Position numbers and translations under genes: made by a program
The notes under the pieces: model-generated
Databases searched by the model: none
Told to the model about the DNA's origin: nothing
The model's input: only the letters and a program-made list of their open reading frames with translations
NCBI RefSeq assembly: GCF_947495275.1
Contig: NZ_CANLYL010000007.1
Coordinates: 124,001-188,000, forward strand
DNA: 64,000 bases
Source of the DNA: an uncultured Roseobacter sp.
Lineage (GTDB): Bacteria; Pseudomonadota; Alphaproteobacteria; Rhodobacterales; Rhodobacteraceae
Reading direction: 5' to 3'
Shown: positions 19,623 through 27,649 of the stretch, one piece after another
Position numbering within the stretch: the stretch's first letter is position 1
How the letters are laid out: each line of letters opens with the position of its first letter

Positions 19623-19654
19623 AATATATCACCCCGGCTCACAACCTCATTCAA
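19623..19654 (-). promoter_or_regulatory. Probable sigma-70-type promoter of the small unit
   Basis: In the minus direction TTGAAT, 17-base spacer, TGATAT, about 26 bases before the ATG at 19597. Confidence 0.45.
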
Positions 19655-19698
19655 CATCAAGTTGACGCTGCGGTATGTGAAGCGGATCACACAACGGC

Positions 19699-19717
19699 AA
19701 AAAATTTGAAATTTTTT
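19699..19717. other. Perfect AT palindrome
   Basis: AAAAAATTT-G-AAATTTTTT, followed by AAC and six more T. It lies between the small unit and the histidine-phosphatase gene; could act as a curved upstream element or operator. Confidence 0.4.
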
Positions 19718-19807
19718 AACTTTTTTGTGCTGTCAATCGAACGAACCGCGCCAGCAAGGATCATTCTAACACTTGATTGGGATTGCATTGCCTTTCAGAC
19801 TCGCCCC

Positions 19808-20293
19808 ATGTTGACCCGCCGCGACGCCCTCTGCCTTTTTGCGCTTGCCCCACTGAGCGCCTGCGTGATGTCCGGCATTCCGGGCAGCGCCCGCACAACG
19901 ATCATATTGTTGAGGCACGCTGATCGCACTGGCGACAATCTCAACAGTTTTGGCGTGGCGCGCTCAGAGAACCTGCCCAATGCACTCGCCGGATACCAGC
20001 TCTCCGCAATCTTCAGCCCGGACATTCCGCGTAATCTGGAAACAGCCAAACCACTGTCACAGGCAACCGGTTTGCCGATCACGGTGATCCCCAAGGAATT
20101 CGCAGGCAGCACAATGAGCCGGGCCTACCCCAACGGAACGGTGGTCTGGATCGGAAACAAGGGCAACCTGCGCACGATCTGGGAAGAATTGGGCGTACCG
20201 GGCACCGCTCCCCAGGAATACGGGGAGATTGGGATCGTGACGCTGCTCCCTGATGGGGGCAGGCAGGTAGAGCGTTTGGTGGTCAACGCCTGA
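19808..20293 (+). CDS. Histidine-phosphatase-superfamily lipoprotein-like protein
   Basis: A 161-aa protein with a basic N-terminus, hydrophobic core and LSAC lipobox-like site (residues 16-19). The phosphohistidine motif LLRHADRTGDN contains the RHG-type His. At the place where this superfamily has its second catalytic His (a V-V-x-H strand end) the sequence reads TVVWIGNKGNL, with Asn instead. Thus phosphatase activity is doubtful, or another residue serves. The rest of the fold (IFSPDIPRNLETAKPLS) is conserved. Location probably periplasmic. Confidence 0.75.
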   Translation: MLTRRDALCLFALAPLSACVMSGIPGSARTTIILLRHADRTGDNLNSFGVARSENLPNALAGYQLSAIFSPDIPRNLETAKPLSQATGLPITVIPKEFAGSTMSRAYPNGTVVWIGNKGNLRTIWEELGVPGTAPQEYGEIGIVTLLPDGGRQVERLVVNA

Positions 20294-20455
20294 GGCAAAG
20301 CTAATTTACTGCAATCTGAGATTCTGAATTTTCCGCCAATTTTATGGAAAATCGCCTCGAACCCGCACAGAATCCACACCAAGATGCCCCATTTTCGCCC
20401 CAGCTTAACCTTTGGTTAGGGGTTAGATGGTTGTCTGTTCTGAGGAGGATTTGAA

Positions 20456-20704
20456 ATGGCTATCATTTCGGCCCTGATCGGTGGCTTAGGCGGCTTTTTT
20501 TCATTCGCAGGCGCCTTGCTTGTCTTCAAGACATCTTTCCTGACCGCCATATCTCTTTACGTCATTGTCGGTTTGGGGATTTCTGCAAGCCTCATTGCCA
20601 TTGGTTTAGCCTGGCGTGGCTTGTCAGGTCTTTCAGCCCAACCTGCAGAGATCGTTGCGCAATCCGCGCACGTCCCTGCCACCTCCAAATCTCTTCTACA
20701 CTGA
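20456..20704 (+). CDS. Small hypothetical membrane protein
   Basis: An 82-aa protein with two membrane segments (about residues 5-24 and 30-55) and a short polar tail. AGGAGG eight bases before the ATG and a hairpin followed by a T-rich stretch after the stop indicate a real monocistronic gene. No family recognised. Confidence 0.65.
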   Translation: MAIISALIGGLGGFFSFAGALLVFKTSFLTAISLYVIVGLGISASLIAIGLAWRGLSGLSAQPAEIVAQSAHVPATSKSLLH

Positions 20705-20737
20705 CGACAAGTATCTGAAAAATCAGAAAGCTGATGG

Positions 20738-20767
20738 CGGGCCCTGGAATGGCCCGGCCCCGTATTT
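20738..20767 (+). terminator. Probable terminator after the small membrane protein gene
   Basis: Stem CGGGCC / GGCCCG, seven-base loop, followed by GCCCCGTATTTTTC. Confidence 0.55.
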
Positions 20768-20823
20768 TTCTTGCCAGACGGGAAGTCATCTGTCATACGC
20801 CGCATCGCAAACGTTATTCTTTT

Positions 20824-20923
20824 TCGACCTGCTGTCTCCTGAAGGCGGTCAGTCTTCGATCCAGACCGACCACGCCAGGCTATCGCAAGACCGCGGATAG
20901 CACGATCATAGGAGACCACGGAT
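20824..20923 (+). promoter_or_regulatory. Cold-shock gene 5' leader, similar to the leader at 33177
   Basis: About 100 bases before the ATG that align with the leader of the second cold-shock gene in several blocks: TCGACC, CTCCT, TTCGATC, GACCGA, CCGCGG, and the ribosome-site block AGGAGA-CACGGA. Conserved leader RNA with a temperature-sensing fold is inferred. Confidence 0.45.
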
Positions 20924-21130
20924 ATGGCCACAGGCACCGTGAAATGGTTCAACACTACAAAAGGCTTCGGCTTTATCGCACCTGACGGTGGCAGCAAAGA
21001 CGTGTTTGTGCACATCTCTGCCGTTGAGCGCGCAGGCCTTACAGGTCTGGCCGACAACCAGAAAGTGACATTCGACATCGAAGCAGGCCGTGACGGCCGC
21101 GAAAGCGCGACAAACATCGCCCTCGCCTAA
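20924..21130 (+). CDS. cspA: Cold-shock protein, CspA family (copy 1)
   Basis: A 68-aa single cold-shock domain that binds single-stranded RNA and DNA. RNP1 appears as KGFGFIAP and RNP2 as DVFVHIS. It differs from the copy at 33274 at only seven positions. AGGAGA lies ten bases before the ATG and a strong terminator follows. Likely induced on temperature downshift through its long leader, which is shared with copy 2. Confidence 0.95.
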   Translation: MATGTVKWFNTTKGFGFIAPDGGSKDVFVHISAVERAGLTGLADNQKVTFDIEAGRDGRESATNIALA

Positions 21131-21153
21131 GTGTCGATACCGACCTGAACAAG

Positions 21154-21184
21154 AAAACCGGCCTTTCTATTGGCCGGTTTTTTT
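21154..21184 (+). terminator. Terminator of cspA copy 1
   Basis: Stem AACCGGCC / GGCCGGTT, eight-base loop, followed by seven T. Confidence 0.9.
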
Positions 21185-21239
21185 ATGCCTGTCATGCGCA
21201 ACTGCCCCTGAAACGGAATTTTTCCGCCGACAGTAGCGG

Positions 21240-21506
21240 CTACTTCAGCAAGACCTGCCAAATCAACAGACTGGGCGCAAGCATTGCGAAACCGATGCAA
21301 AACAGCTTGGCGATATGCGACACTTTTCCAAAAGAACCATTGCCCAATGCACCTTCGCCGTAGCCCAGAACGCTGGCCATGACGGCATAGCCGCGGGCCT
21401 CTTTCTGGCGTTTCTCGGCTTCGATCCCCGCTAGAGCCCGTCCGTTAACGCGCATTTGGCGCTCTTTTTCGGACAGCTGGCTTTCAAGACTTTCCATATT
21501 GCTCAT
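21240..21506 (-). CDS. Small hypothetical protein with coiled coil and C-terminal membrane segment
   Basis: An 88-aa protein. The N-terminal half is a charged helix (MESLESQLSEKERQMRVNG, then EAEKRQKEARGY) and the C-terminus is one hydrophobic segment (IAKLFCIGFAMLAPSLLIW), so it may be tail-anchored. Family unknown. Start at 21506 chosen because the sequence before it is unlike protein-coding sequence; the ribosome site is weak. Confidence 0.55.
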   Translation of the reverse strand: MSNMESLESQLSEKERQMRVNGRALAGIEAEKRQKEARGYAVMASVLGYGEGALGNGSFGKVSHIAKLFCIGFAMLAPSLLIWQVLLK

Positions 21507-21576
21507 GTCACTCGTTGCTCCCGTTGCTTGCCAAGAGAGATGGGGTGCAATTGGCCCTTGTCCAGTCAGCAACACA

Positions 21577-21604
21577 TAAAAAAGGCCAGCTCAACGCTGG
21601 CCTT
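21577..21604 (-). terminator. Terminator of the pyrimidine catabolic operon
   Basis: Perfect nine-base stem AAGGCCAGC / GCTGGCCTT, five-base loop, then six T in the minus direction, 20 bases after the binding-protein stop. Confidence 0.9.
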
Positions 21605-21624
21605 TCTCGAAATGCGCAACCCAA

Positions 21625-22614
21625 TCAGTTAAGCGCCTTATCCGTGATGGCATGAGTCCAGGCCCCTTCGGGCGCTTTGGAGATCACCGGATCCGATCCG
21701 CCCGACAACAGCGAGGCAACCGTGCGTTCATAATCCGCCGGATCAAGCGCACCGTTGCTGCCTGCAGTCAGCTTGGCAATCTCGCCCATCATACGTTTCT
21801 GGTGTTTCTCGGTCTGAGCGCCGCTGGCATCGTTGTCGAGCACGATCTCAGCCGCTTCATCCGGGTTCGCCTCGGCGTATTTCCAGCCCTTCATGGAGGC
21901 GCGCACAAAGCGCACCATTTTGTCTTCAAACGCCGGGTCCGCGAGCTTGTCTTCCAGCACGTAAAGCCCGTCTTCCAGCGTCGCAACGCCCTGGTCCTCA
22001 TACTTGAAAACGGTCAGATCATCCGGCGTGAGGCCCGCGTCAATAACCTGCCAGTATTCATTGTAGGTCATGGTCGACACGCAGGCCGCCTGGCTTTGCA
22101 GCAATGGGTCCACGTTGAAGCCCTGCTTGAGCACAGTCACACCATTGTCGGACCCGTCGGTCGGAATATCCAGTTTACTCATCCAGCTCAGGAAGGGGAA
22201 TTCATTGCCGAAAAACCAGACCCCCAGGGTCTTGCCCGCGAAATCATCCGTACTGGTCACGCCTGCGTCCTTGCGGCAGGTCAGCATCATGCCCGAGGAT
22301 TTGAAGGGTTGCGCGATATTGACCATGCCCAGGCCCTTTTCGCGGGCGGCCAGAGCGGCGGGCATCCATTCCACGGTGACATCTGCACCACCCCCGGCAA
22401 GCACTTGCGTGGGCGCAATATCCGGCCCACCGGGTTTGATGGTCACGTTCAGGTCTTCTTCCTCGTAAAACCCTTTGTCGAGCGCCACATAGTAGCCTGC
22501 GAATTGCGCCTGCGTGACCCATTTCAACTGCAGGGTCACATCATCTGCGGCCTGGGCAGCAGCGCCCCAGAGCCCCAGAGCGGCCCCGGCGGCCAGCGTT
22601 GTCAGTTTTTTCAT
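21625..22614 (-). CDS. ABC transporter substrate-binding protein, NMT1/THI5-like
   Basis: Periplasmic binding protein of about 329 aa with signal peptide (LTTLAAGAALGLWGAAAQA). The NMT1/THI5 signature is seen in LQLKWVTQAQFAGYYVALDK and GGADVTVEWMPAALAA. Relatives bind hydroxymethylpyrimidine precursors or other pyrimidine-like ligands; location at the end of the pyrimidine catabolic operon suggests uracil, thymine or a related ring compound. Two adjacent ATGs are possible; the second (22614) has better spacing from AAAGGAG. Last gene before the operon terminator. Confidence 0.88.
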   Translation of the reverse strand: MKKLTTLAAGAALGLWGAAAQAADDVTLQLKWVTQAQFAGYYVALDKGFYEEEDLNVTIKPGGPDIAPTQVLAGGGADVTVEWMPAALAAREKGLGMVNIAQPFKSSGMMLTCRKDAGVTSTDDFAGKTLGVWFFGNEFPFLSWMSKLDIPTDGSDNGVTVLKQGFNVDPLLQSQAACVSTMTYNEYWQVIDAGLTPDDLTVFKYEDQGVATLEDGLYVLEDKLADPAFEDKMVRFVRASMKGWKYAEANPDEAAEIVLDNDASGAQTEKHQKRMMGEIAKLTAGSNGALDPADYERTVASLLSGGSDPVISKAPEGAWTHAITDKALN

Positions 22615-22643
22615 CATACTCTCCTTTGTTGGTCGTCTTCTTT

Positions 22644-23483
22644 TTAATGACGTTGCGACGGGTGCCAGAATGTCACTGCGCGCTCAATCAAGGCAACCCC
22701 TCCGTAAAATGCGGACCCTACGATCGCGGCCACCACGATTTCCGCCCAGACCAAATCAAGCGCCAACTGGCCGACGGATGTGGAAATGCGAAACCCCATG
22801 CCACGGATGGGCGAGCCAAAGAACTCCGCGACAATGGCCCCGATCAGCGCCAGCGTGCTCGCAATTTTCAGCCCGTTGAAGATGAACGGCATCGCCGCAG
22901 GCAGGCGCAGTTTGCGCAAGGTCGTCCAGTATCCGGCCCCGTAGGTGCGCATCAGGTCGCGCTGCATGGCCGAACTGTCCGAAAGCCCCTGCACGGTGTT
23001 CGCCAGCATCGGGAAAAACACCATAACCACCACCACAGCCGCCTTGGATTGCCAATCAAAACCGAACCACATGACCAGAATGGGGGCCATGCCGATCACA
23101 GGCAACGCCGCGACGAAATTGCCCACCGGCAGCAGCCCGCGCCGCAGGAAATCGAACCGGTCCACCAGAATGGCCACCAGAAACGCCGACCCGCAACCCA
23201 GCACATAGCCGCTCAGCGCGCCCTTGATCACGGTCTGGACGAAATCTTCCCATAAGATGTCGGTGGAGGCAGCAAACCGCGTGGCAATCATCGATGGTGC
23301 CGGTAGCAGCACTGGGCTGATTTCGAACCCGCGCACGACGCCTTCCCAGATGACAATCAGGGTCAGGCCAAAAACGATTGGTACCGCCAGACCGGTAAAC
23401 CGGGTTCTGGGGCGCGCGGACAGCCGGGCATTGATCCACCAGCCCAGGGCCCAGACGGTAATGGCAAAAGCGATCCAAATCAT
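22644..23483 (-). CDS. ABC transporter permease (second)
   Basis: A 279-aa inner-membrane permease of the SsuC/TauC/ThiX (BPD_transp_1) type with about six segments. The EAA loop is visible as DLMRTYGAGYWTTLRKLRLP with the following AAMPFIFNGLKIAS. Overlaps the previous permease by four bases, so the two are translationally coupled and probably form a heterodimer with the ATPase at 24401. Confidence 0.9.
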   Translation of the reverse strand: MIWIAFAITVWALGWWINARLSARPRTRFTGLAVPIVFGLTLIVIWEGVVRGFEISPVLLPAPSMIATRFAASTDILWEDFVQTVIKGALSGYVLGCGSAFLVAILVDRFDFLRRGLLPVGNFVAALPVIGMAPILVMWFGFDWQSKAAVVVVMVFFPMLANTVQGLSDSSAMQRDLMRTYGAGYWTTLRKLRLPAAMPFIFNGLKIASTLALIGAIVAEFFGSPIRGMGFRISTSVGQLALDLVWAEIVVAAIVGSAFYGGVALIERAVTFWHPSQRH

Positions 23484-24343
23484 GCCATGCCCATGCGTCT
23501 GAGGGTCAGGCGTTGCACGACCCCAATGATCCCGACAAGCGTCGCGGCAAGGGCCGCAGCCATGATCAGAGCCGACCAGATCTGAATCGTCTGCCCGTAA
23601 TAGCTGCCCGCCAGCAGGCGCGCGCCCAGCCCCGCCACGGCACCGGTTGGCAGCTCACCCACAATCGCCCCCACCAGCGATGCCGCCATCCCGATTTTCA
23701 GCGAGGTAAACAGATAGGGCATCGAGGAGGGCAGGCGCAGCCGCCAGAAGGTCTGATGCGGGCTCGCGTTCCATGTGCGCATCTGATCAAGCTGCATCGT
23801 GTCCGGGCTGCGCAGCCCCTTGACCATGCCCACAACCACCGGAAAGAACGACAGATACATGGAGATCATCGCCTTGGGCAGCAACCCCGAAACGCCCACC
23901 GCATTCAGTACCACGATGATCATCGGCGCGATGGCCAGAATGGGGATGGTCTGGCTGGCGATGACCCAGGGCATCACTGACATGTCCATCGTCCGGTTGT
24001 AGACGATCCCCACCGCCAGCGCGATGCCGAGCCCGGTGCCCAGAGCAAAGCCCAGCAAAGTGGCGCTCAGCGTGATCCAGCTGTGATAGATCAGCGAACG
24101 TTTGGAGGTGATCTTTTTCTGGGCGGTCGTCTTCCAGATCTCAGCCCCAACCTGATGCGGCGCGGGCAGTTTCGGTTTCTCCTGGCTCCAGGTATCCGCG
24201 ATCAGCGTCTGCGTTGTCAGTTCCGCACCCGACCGCGTGGCCTTGTCATACGCCCAGGGCGCATTGAGCCAGATCGCAGCCACATACCAGATCAGAAAGA
24301 TCGTACTCACGACCGTCAGAACCGGAAGAAAGCTTTGCCTCAT
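23480..24343 (-). CDS. ABC transporter permease (first)
   Basis: A 287-aa permease with an N-terminal segment followed by a long periplasmic insert (about residues 30-80, including KATRSGAELTTQTLIADTWS) absent from its partner, then a BPD_transp_1 domain with EAA loop MRTWNASPHQTFWRLRLPSS. Start at 24343 is supported by GGGAG; an ATG nine codons upstream lacks one. Part of the pyrimidine uptake system. Confidence 0.9.
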   Translation of the reverse strand: MRQSFLPVLTVVSTIFLIWYVAAIWLNAPWAYDKATRSGAELTTQTLIADTWSQEKPKLPAPHQVGAEIWKTTAQKKITSKRSLIYHSWITLSATLLGFALGTGLGIALAVGIVYNRTMDMSVMPWVIASQTIPILAIAPMIIVVLNAVGVSGLLPKAMISMYLSFFPVVVGMVKGLRSPDTMQLDQMRTWNASPHQTFWRLRLPSSMPYLFTSLKIGMAASLVGAIVGELPTGAVAGLGARLLAGSYYGQTIQIWSALIMAAALAATLVGIIGVVQRLTLRRMGMA

Positions 24344-24400
24344 CCAATGTCTCCCAGCAGGTCGATGCACTTGAACGAATGGAACAGGGGCGAGTTGCGA

Positions 24401-25180
24401 TCAGTCATCCACATGCCCCGCCCGCAGCCCTTCACGCACCCGGTGCGCCACCTCCAGAAACGCCGGCGTGTCGCGGATATCCAGCGGGCGGTCTTTCGGC
24501 AGCGGGCTCTCGATCACATCGGTGATCCGGCCCGGGCGCGGCGACATCACAACGATCTTGGTGCTCAGATAGACCGCTTCGGGGATCGAATGGGTGACAA
24601 AGGCGATGGTCTTCTCCGTGCGCGCCCAGAGCTTCAGAAGCTGTTCATTCAAATGGTCCCGCACAATCTCATCCAGCGCGCCAAAGGGTTCATCCATCAG
24701 CAGGATATCCGCATCAAAAGCCAGCGCCCGCGCAATCGAGGCGCGCTGCTGCATGCCGCCCGACAATTGCCAGGGAAATTTGCGTTCAAACCCCGCCAGT
24801 TCGACCAGTTCCAGCACCCGCGCCACGCGCGCGTCCATGTCCGCCTTGTCATACCCCATGATCTCCAGCGGCAGCCGGATATTGCCGCCAATGGTCCGCC
24901 ATGGATAGAGCCCCGCCGCCTGAAACACGTAGCCATAAGCCCGCGCCTTACGGGCCTCCGCAGCACTCACCCCGTTGACGGTGATCTGCCCACCCGTGGG
25001 GTGCTCCAGATCGGCCATGCAGCGTAGGAATGTCGTTTTACCACAGCCCGACGGCCCGATGAAACTGACAAACTCGCCCGCGTTGATGTCCAGCGAAACG
25101 TCCTTAAGCGCGTGTACGGGGCCGTCGTTGGTTTGAAAGGTGAGGTCCAAGTTTTGAGCGGAGATAACACTCTGGTTCAT
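24401..25180 (-). CDS. ABC transporter ATP-binding protein (nitrate/taurine/pyrimidine type)
   Basis: A 259-aa cytosolic ATPase of the SsuB/TauB/ThiZ family. Walker A GPSGCGKTT, signature LSGGMQQRASIARAL, Walker B ILLMDEPFGALDE and switch His in FVTHSIPEAVYL are intact. Start ATG overlaps the stop of the preceding orfY (ATGA), which ties its translation to that gene. Energises uptake of the operon's pyrimidine-like substrate. Confidence 0.92.
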   Translation of the reverse strand: MNQSVISAQNLDLTFQTNDGPVHALKDVSLDINAGEFVSFIGPSGCGKTTFLRCMADLEHPTGGQITVNGVSAAEARKARAYGYVFQAAGLYPWRTIGGNIRLPLEIMGYDKADMDARVARVLELVELAGFERKFPWQLSGGMQQRASIARALAFDADILLMDEPFGALDEIVRDHLNEQLLKLWARTEKTIAFVTHSIPEAVYLSTKIVVMSPRPGRITDVIESPLPKDRPLDIRDTPAFLEVAHRVREGLRAGHVDD

Positions 25181-25641
25181 GGTTCGCTCCCCACACCACA
25201 AAAGAATAAAGATACAAGCGCTGCAACGATCGCAGCAAAGCCAGCCAAAGTGGTTGAGAAATCTGTCGAAATAGGTGTGTTAACCACAGAAACAAATGGA
25301 TGATTAAAGCTGAAGTCGAGGTGACATGAAATAAAAACGCTGACAAAAGCGGCCAGCGCGCAACCAACGATGAACGCCAACCAGGCAGACACCAATCGTT
25401 TTAAGAATCGCTGCGAAAGGTACATCGTGGCAGCCGCAATTAAAGTCACCGGAACGAAAATGCTCGCTAGAAGCGGCAGTCCGAAAAACAATGTAAGGCC
25501 GAACAGGCCTGCAGCCTCTGGACCTCCGATCAGCAGCGGGAAACAAACGAACGTCACAATCATTGATACGAGAAAGACGAGGCCAAATCTTTCGCCTAGC
25601 TCTCTTTCCTTTATTTGTTCCTCAGTTGGACGTCGAAACAT
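25177..25641 (-). CDS. orfY: hypothetical four-helix membrane protein inside the pyrimidine operon
   Basis: A 154-aa protein, family not recognised. A charged N-terminus (FRRPTEEQIKERELGERF) precedes four hydrophobic segments (about residues 22-42, 48-72, 85-108 and 126-148). Its ATG overlaps the dihydropyrimidinase stop by one base and its stop overlaps the ATPase start by four, so it is translated as part of the operon. Composition is more AT-rich than both neighbours, which suggests later insertion. A role in uptake or membrane anchoring of the pathway is possible but unproven. Confidence 0.7.
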   Translation of the reverse strand: MFRRPTEEQIKERELGERFGLVFLVSMIVTFVCFPLLIGGPEAAGLFGLTLFFGLPLLASIFVPVTLIAAATMYLSQRFLKRLVSAWLAFIVGCALAAFVSVFISCHLDFSFNHPFVSVVNTPISTDFSTTLAGFAAIVAALVSLFFCGVGSEP

Positions 25642-27101
25642 CAAATCCCCGCCGGGATATTCAATGGGTCGCGCTGGATCATCTTCGGCGCGGTCAGCGC
25701 TTTCCACTTGCTCAGCGCTTCAGAGGCCGAGGAGAACGCCGGGCGCGGGATGAACCGACCGCGTCCCGGGTTAGGCTGTGAATTCTGCCCCCAGGCCCAG
25801 ATGACCTCGCCCCGGTTCAGCGTGTACCGGCTCTGCGCCTTGACCTCGAAACCCTCGAAAACGTTGTAATCCAACACGGAATGATGGTTCGACGGCGAGA
25901 TTGTCTTGGTGATTTTTGGGTCCCACACAACGATATCCGCATCTGCCCCCTCAACGATGGCTCCCTTGCGCGGGTAGATGTTGAGAATTTTCGCCACATT
26001 GGTCGAGGTCGCCGCGACGAACTCATTGGGGGTCAATCGCCCCGTCTCCACGCCTTCAGTCCAAAGCACGGCCAGACGTTCCTCCAGCCCGTTCGATCCG
26101 TTGGGAATGATCCGGAAATCGTCTCTCCCTGCGCGTTTTTGCTCCGTATTGAAGGCCGCATGATCGGTCGCCACAACCTGCAACGACCCGGCCTGCAAGC
26201 CCGCCCAGAGGCTGTCCTGATGATCTTTTGAACGGAAGGGCGGTGACATCACCCGACGCGCGGCGTGATCCCAGTCCTTGTTGAAATACTCAGATTCGTC
26301 CAGCGTCAGGAACTGGATGAGCGGCTCGCCGTAAACCCGCATGCCCTTTTGTCGCGCGCGCCGGATCGCCTCATGCGCCTGCTCGCAGGACACATGCACA
26401 ATGTACAGTGGCACGCCCGCCGCATCGGCAATGGTGATCGCCCGGTTGGCCGCCTCGCCCTCGAACTCCGGCGGGCGCGAATAGGCATGACCTTCGGGCC
26501 CGGTGATCCCCTGATCGAAATATTTCTGCTGCATCTCGGCCACCAGATCGCCGTTCTCCGCATGCACCATGGGCAGCGCGCCAAGCTCCGCACAGCGCTT
26601 GAAGGAGGCGAACATCTCGTCGTCCTCGATCATCAGCGCGCCCTTGTAGGCCATGAAGTGTTTGAACGAATTCACGCCCATTTCGACGGCGTCTTTCATT
26701 TCGTTAAAGACGTTTTCATCCCAGCCGGTGATCGCCATGTGATAGCCCACATCGGAACAGATCTGCGGCGCGGATTTACGGTGCCACTCATTGATCGCGT
26801 TCTTGATCGACCCGTCGGCCCCCGGCAGACAGAAATCGACCACCATCGTGGTGCCGCCCGCCGCTGCGGCCCAGGTGCCGCTCTCGAAGGTTTCGGCCGC
26901 CGTCGTCCCCATGAAGGGCATCTCCAGATGCGTATGCGGGTCAATCCCACCCGGGATCACATAGGCCCCTTCCGCGTCGATATAATCATCGCCCTTGAGG
27001 TCCTCGCCGATCTGCTTGATCACTTCGCCTTCGATCAGAACATCGGCTTTCCACGTCCGGTCCGCCGTGCAGACCATGCCGCCTTTGATCACTTTGGTCA
27101 T
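25641..27101 (-). CDS. hydA: Dihydropyrimidinase / D-hydantoinase
   Basis: Opens the ring of 5,6-dihydrouracil or dihydrothymine to N-carbamoyl-beta-alanine (or the 3-methyl form), step two of reductive pyrimidine degradation. Metal ligands of the amidohydrolase fold are visible: HTH in GGIDPHTHLEMPF (residues 56-58), the carbamylated Lys candidate in SFKHFMAYKG (147), VHAENG, VHVSCEQAH and the catalytic Asp in VATDHAAF. Length 486 aa is standard. Start fixed by AGAGGAG eight to nine bases upstream. Followed at once by orfY. Confidence 0.94.
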   Translation of the reverse strand: MTKVIKGGMVCTADRTWKADVLIEGEVIKQIGEDLKGDDYIDAEGAYVIPGGIDPHTHLEMPFMGTTAAETFESGTWAAAAGGTTMVVDFCLPGADGSIKNAINEWHRKSAPQICSDVGYHMAITGWDENVFNEMKDAVEMGVNSFKHFMAYKGALMIEDDEMFASFKRCAELGALPMVHAENGDLVAEMQQKYFDQGITGPEGHAYSRPPEFEGEAANRAITIADAAGVPLYIVHVSCEQAHEAIRRARQKGMRVYGEPLIQFLTLDESEYFNKDWDHAARRVMSPPFRSKDHQDSLWAGLQAGSLQVVATDHAAFNTEQKRAGRDDFRIIPNGSNGLEERLAVLWTEGVETGRLTPNEFVAATSTNVAKILNIYPRKGAIVEGADADIVVWDPKITKTISPSNHHSVLDYNVFEGFEVKAQSRYTLNRGEVIWAWGQNSQPNPGRGRFIPRPAFSSASEALSKWKALTAPKMIQRDPLNIPAGI

Positions 27102-27102
27102 T

Positions 27103-27645
27103 TCATTTCTCCTCTTTTTCAGGGCAATCAAATGCCACTTTGACCTGACTCGGGCCGACATCCGGCACCGCCGCCTCATAGATCAGCGAGCATCCAGGGT
27201 AGCGGCCGTCCTCCGCTAAAAACGGCGTCCCAGGGTAGTCCGTTGTGCGGTTTTGGCCAATCGTGAATGTAGCGTAGTCAGGGTAGGTACTTTGAAAAAA
27301 TCCAGCGAAAAGAGCGCGCATTCCGGTTTCGCAGTTCATGACCGACGCCCCTTTTTCCAGGAGAACCGAGTTGCCGCTAGGCACACACTGCATCTCTTCG
27401 AATAGGGTCGCGCCCTGCGACAACAAATCAGCGGCCTTTTTGGCATCGCCAGCTTCCAACTGTGAAATTACTTCACTTTTCGTGCCTTCGGGCAATGTCT
27501 GTCGTAACGCCGATCCCAATTCCTTGGCGATCAATTGATTGCCCCTGTCTGCAATAATGAAACCCAAGCCGTAACCTGCCGCAGCAATCCCGAGTGCCGC
27601 GGCGACGCCACCAAAGATCATTCCGAAGGACTTTCCTTGCGGCAT
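27103..27645 (-). CDS. orfX: hypothetical membrane-anchored periplasmic protein inside the pyrimidine operon
   Basis: A 180-aa protein with no recognised family. One N-terminal membrane segment (MIFGGVAAALGIAAAGYGLG) is followed by a soluble region with three cysteines (MQCVPSG, VMNCETG, YPGCSLI) and a late fourth (VAFDCPE), so one or two disulfides in the periplasm are likely. It starts a few bases after the amidohydrolase stop and ends one base before the dihydropyrimidinase ATG. Its composition is more AT-rich than the two enzymes. Function unknown. Confidence 0.7.
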   Translation of the reverse strand: MPQGKSFGMIFGGVAAALGIAAAGYGLGFIIADRGNQLIAKELGSALRQTLPEGTKSEVISQLEAGDAKKAADLLSQGATLFEEMQCVPSGNSVLLEKGASVMNCETGMRALFAGFFQSTYPDYATFTIGQNRTTDYPGTPFLAEDGRYPGCSLIYEAAVPDVGPSQVKVAFDCPEKEEK

Positions 27646-27649
27646 ATCT

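Noticed and set aside
24083-25027. Long plus-strand open frame opposite the ABC ATPase and permease
   Set aside because: Arg/His/Pro-rich translation with no recognisable domain, over two clear minus-strand transporter genes.
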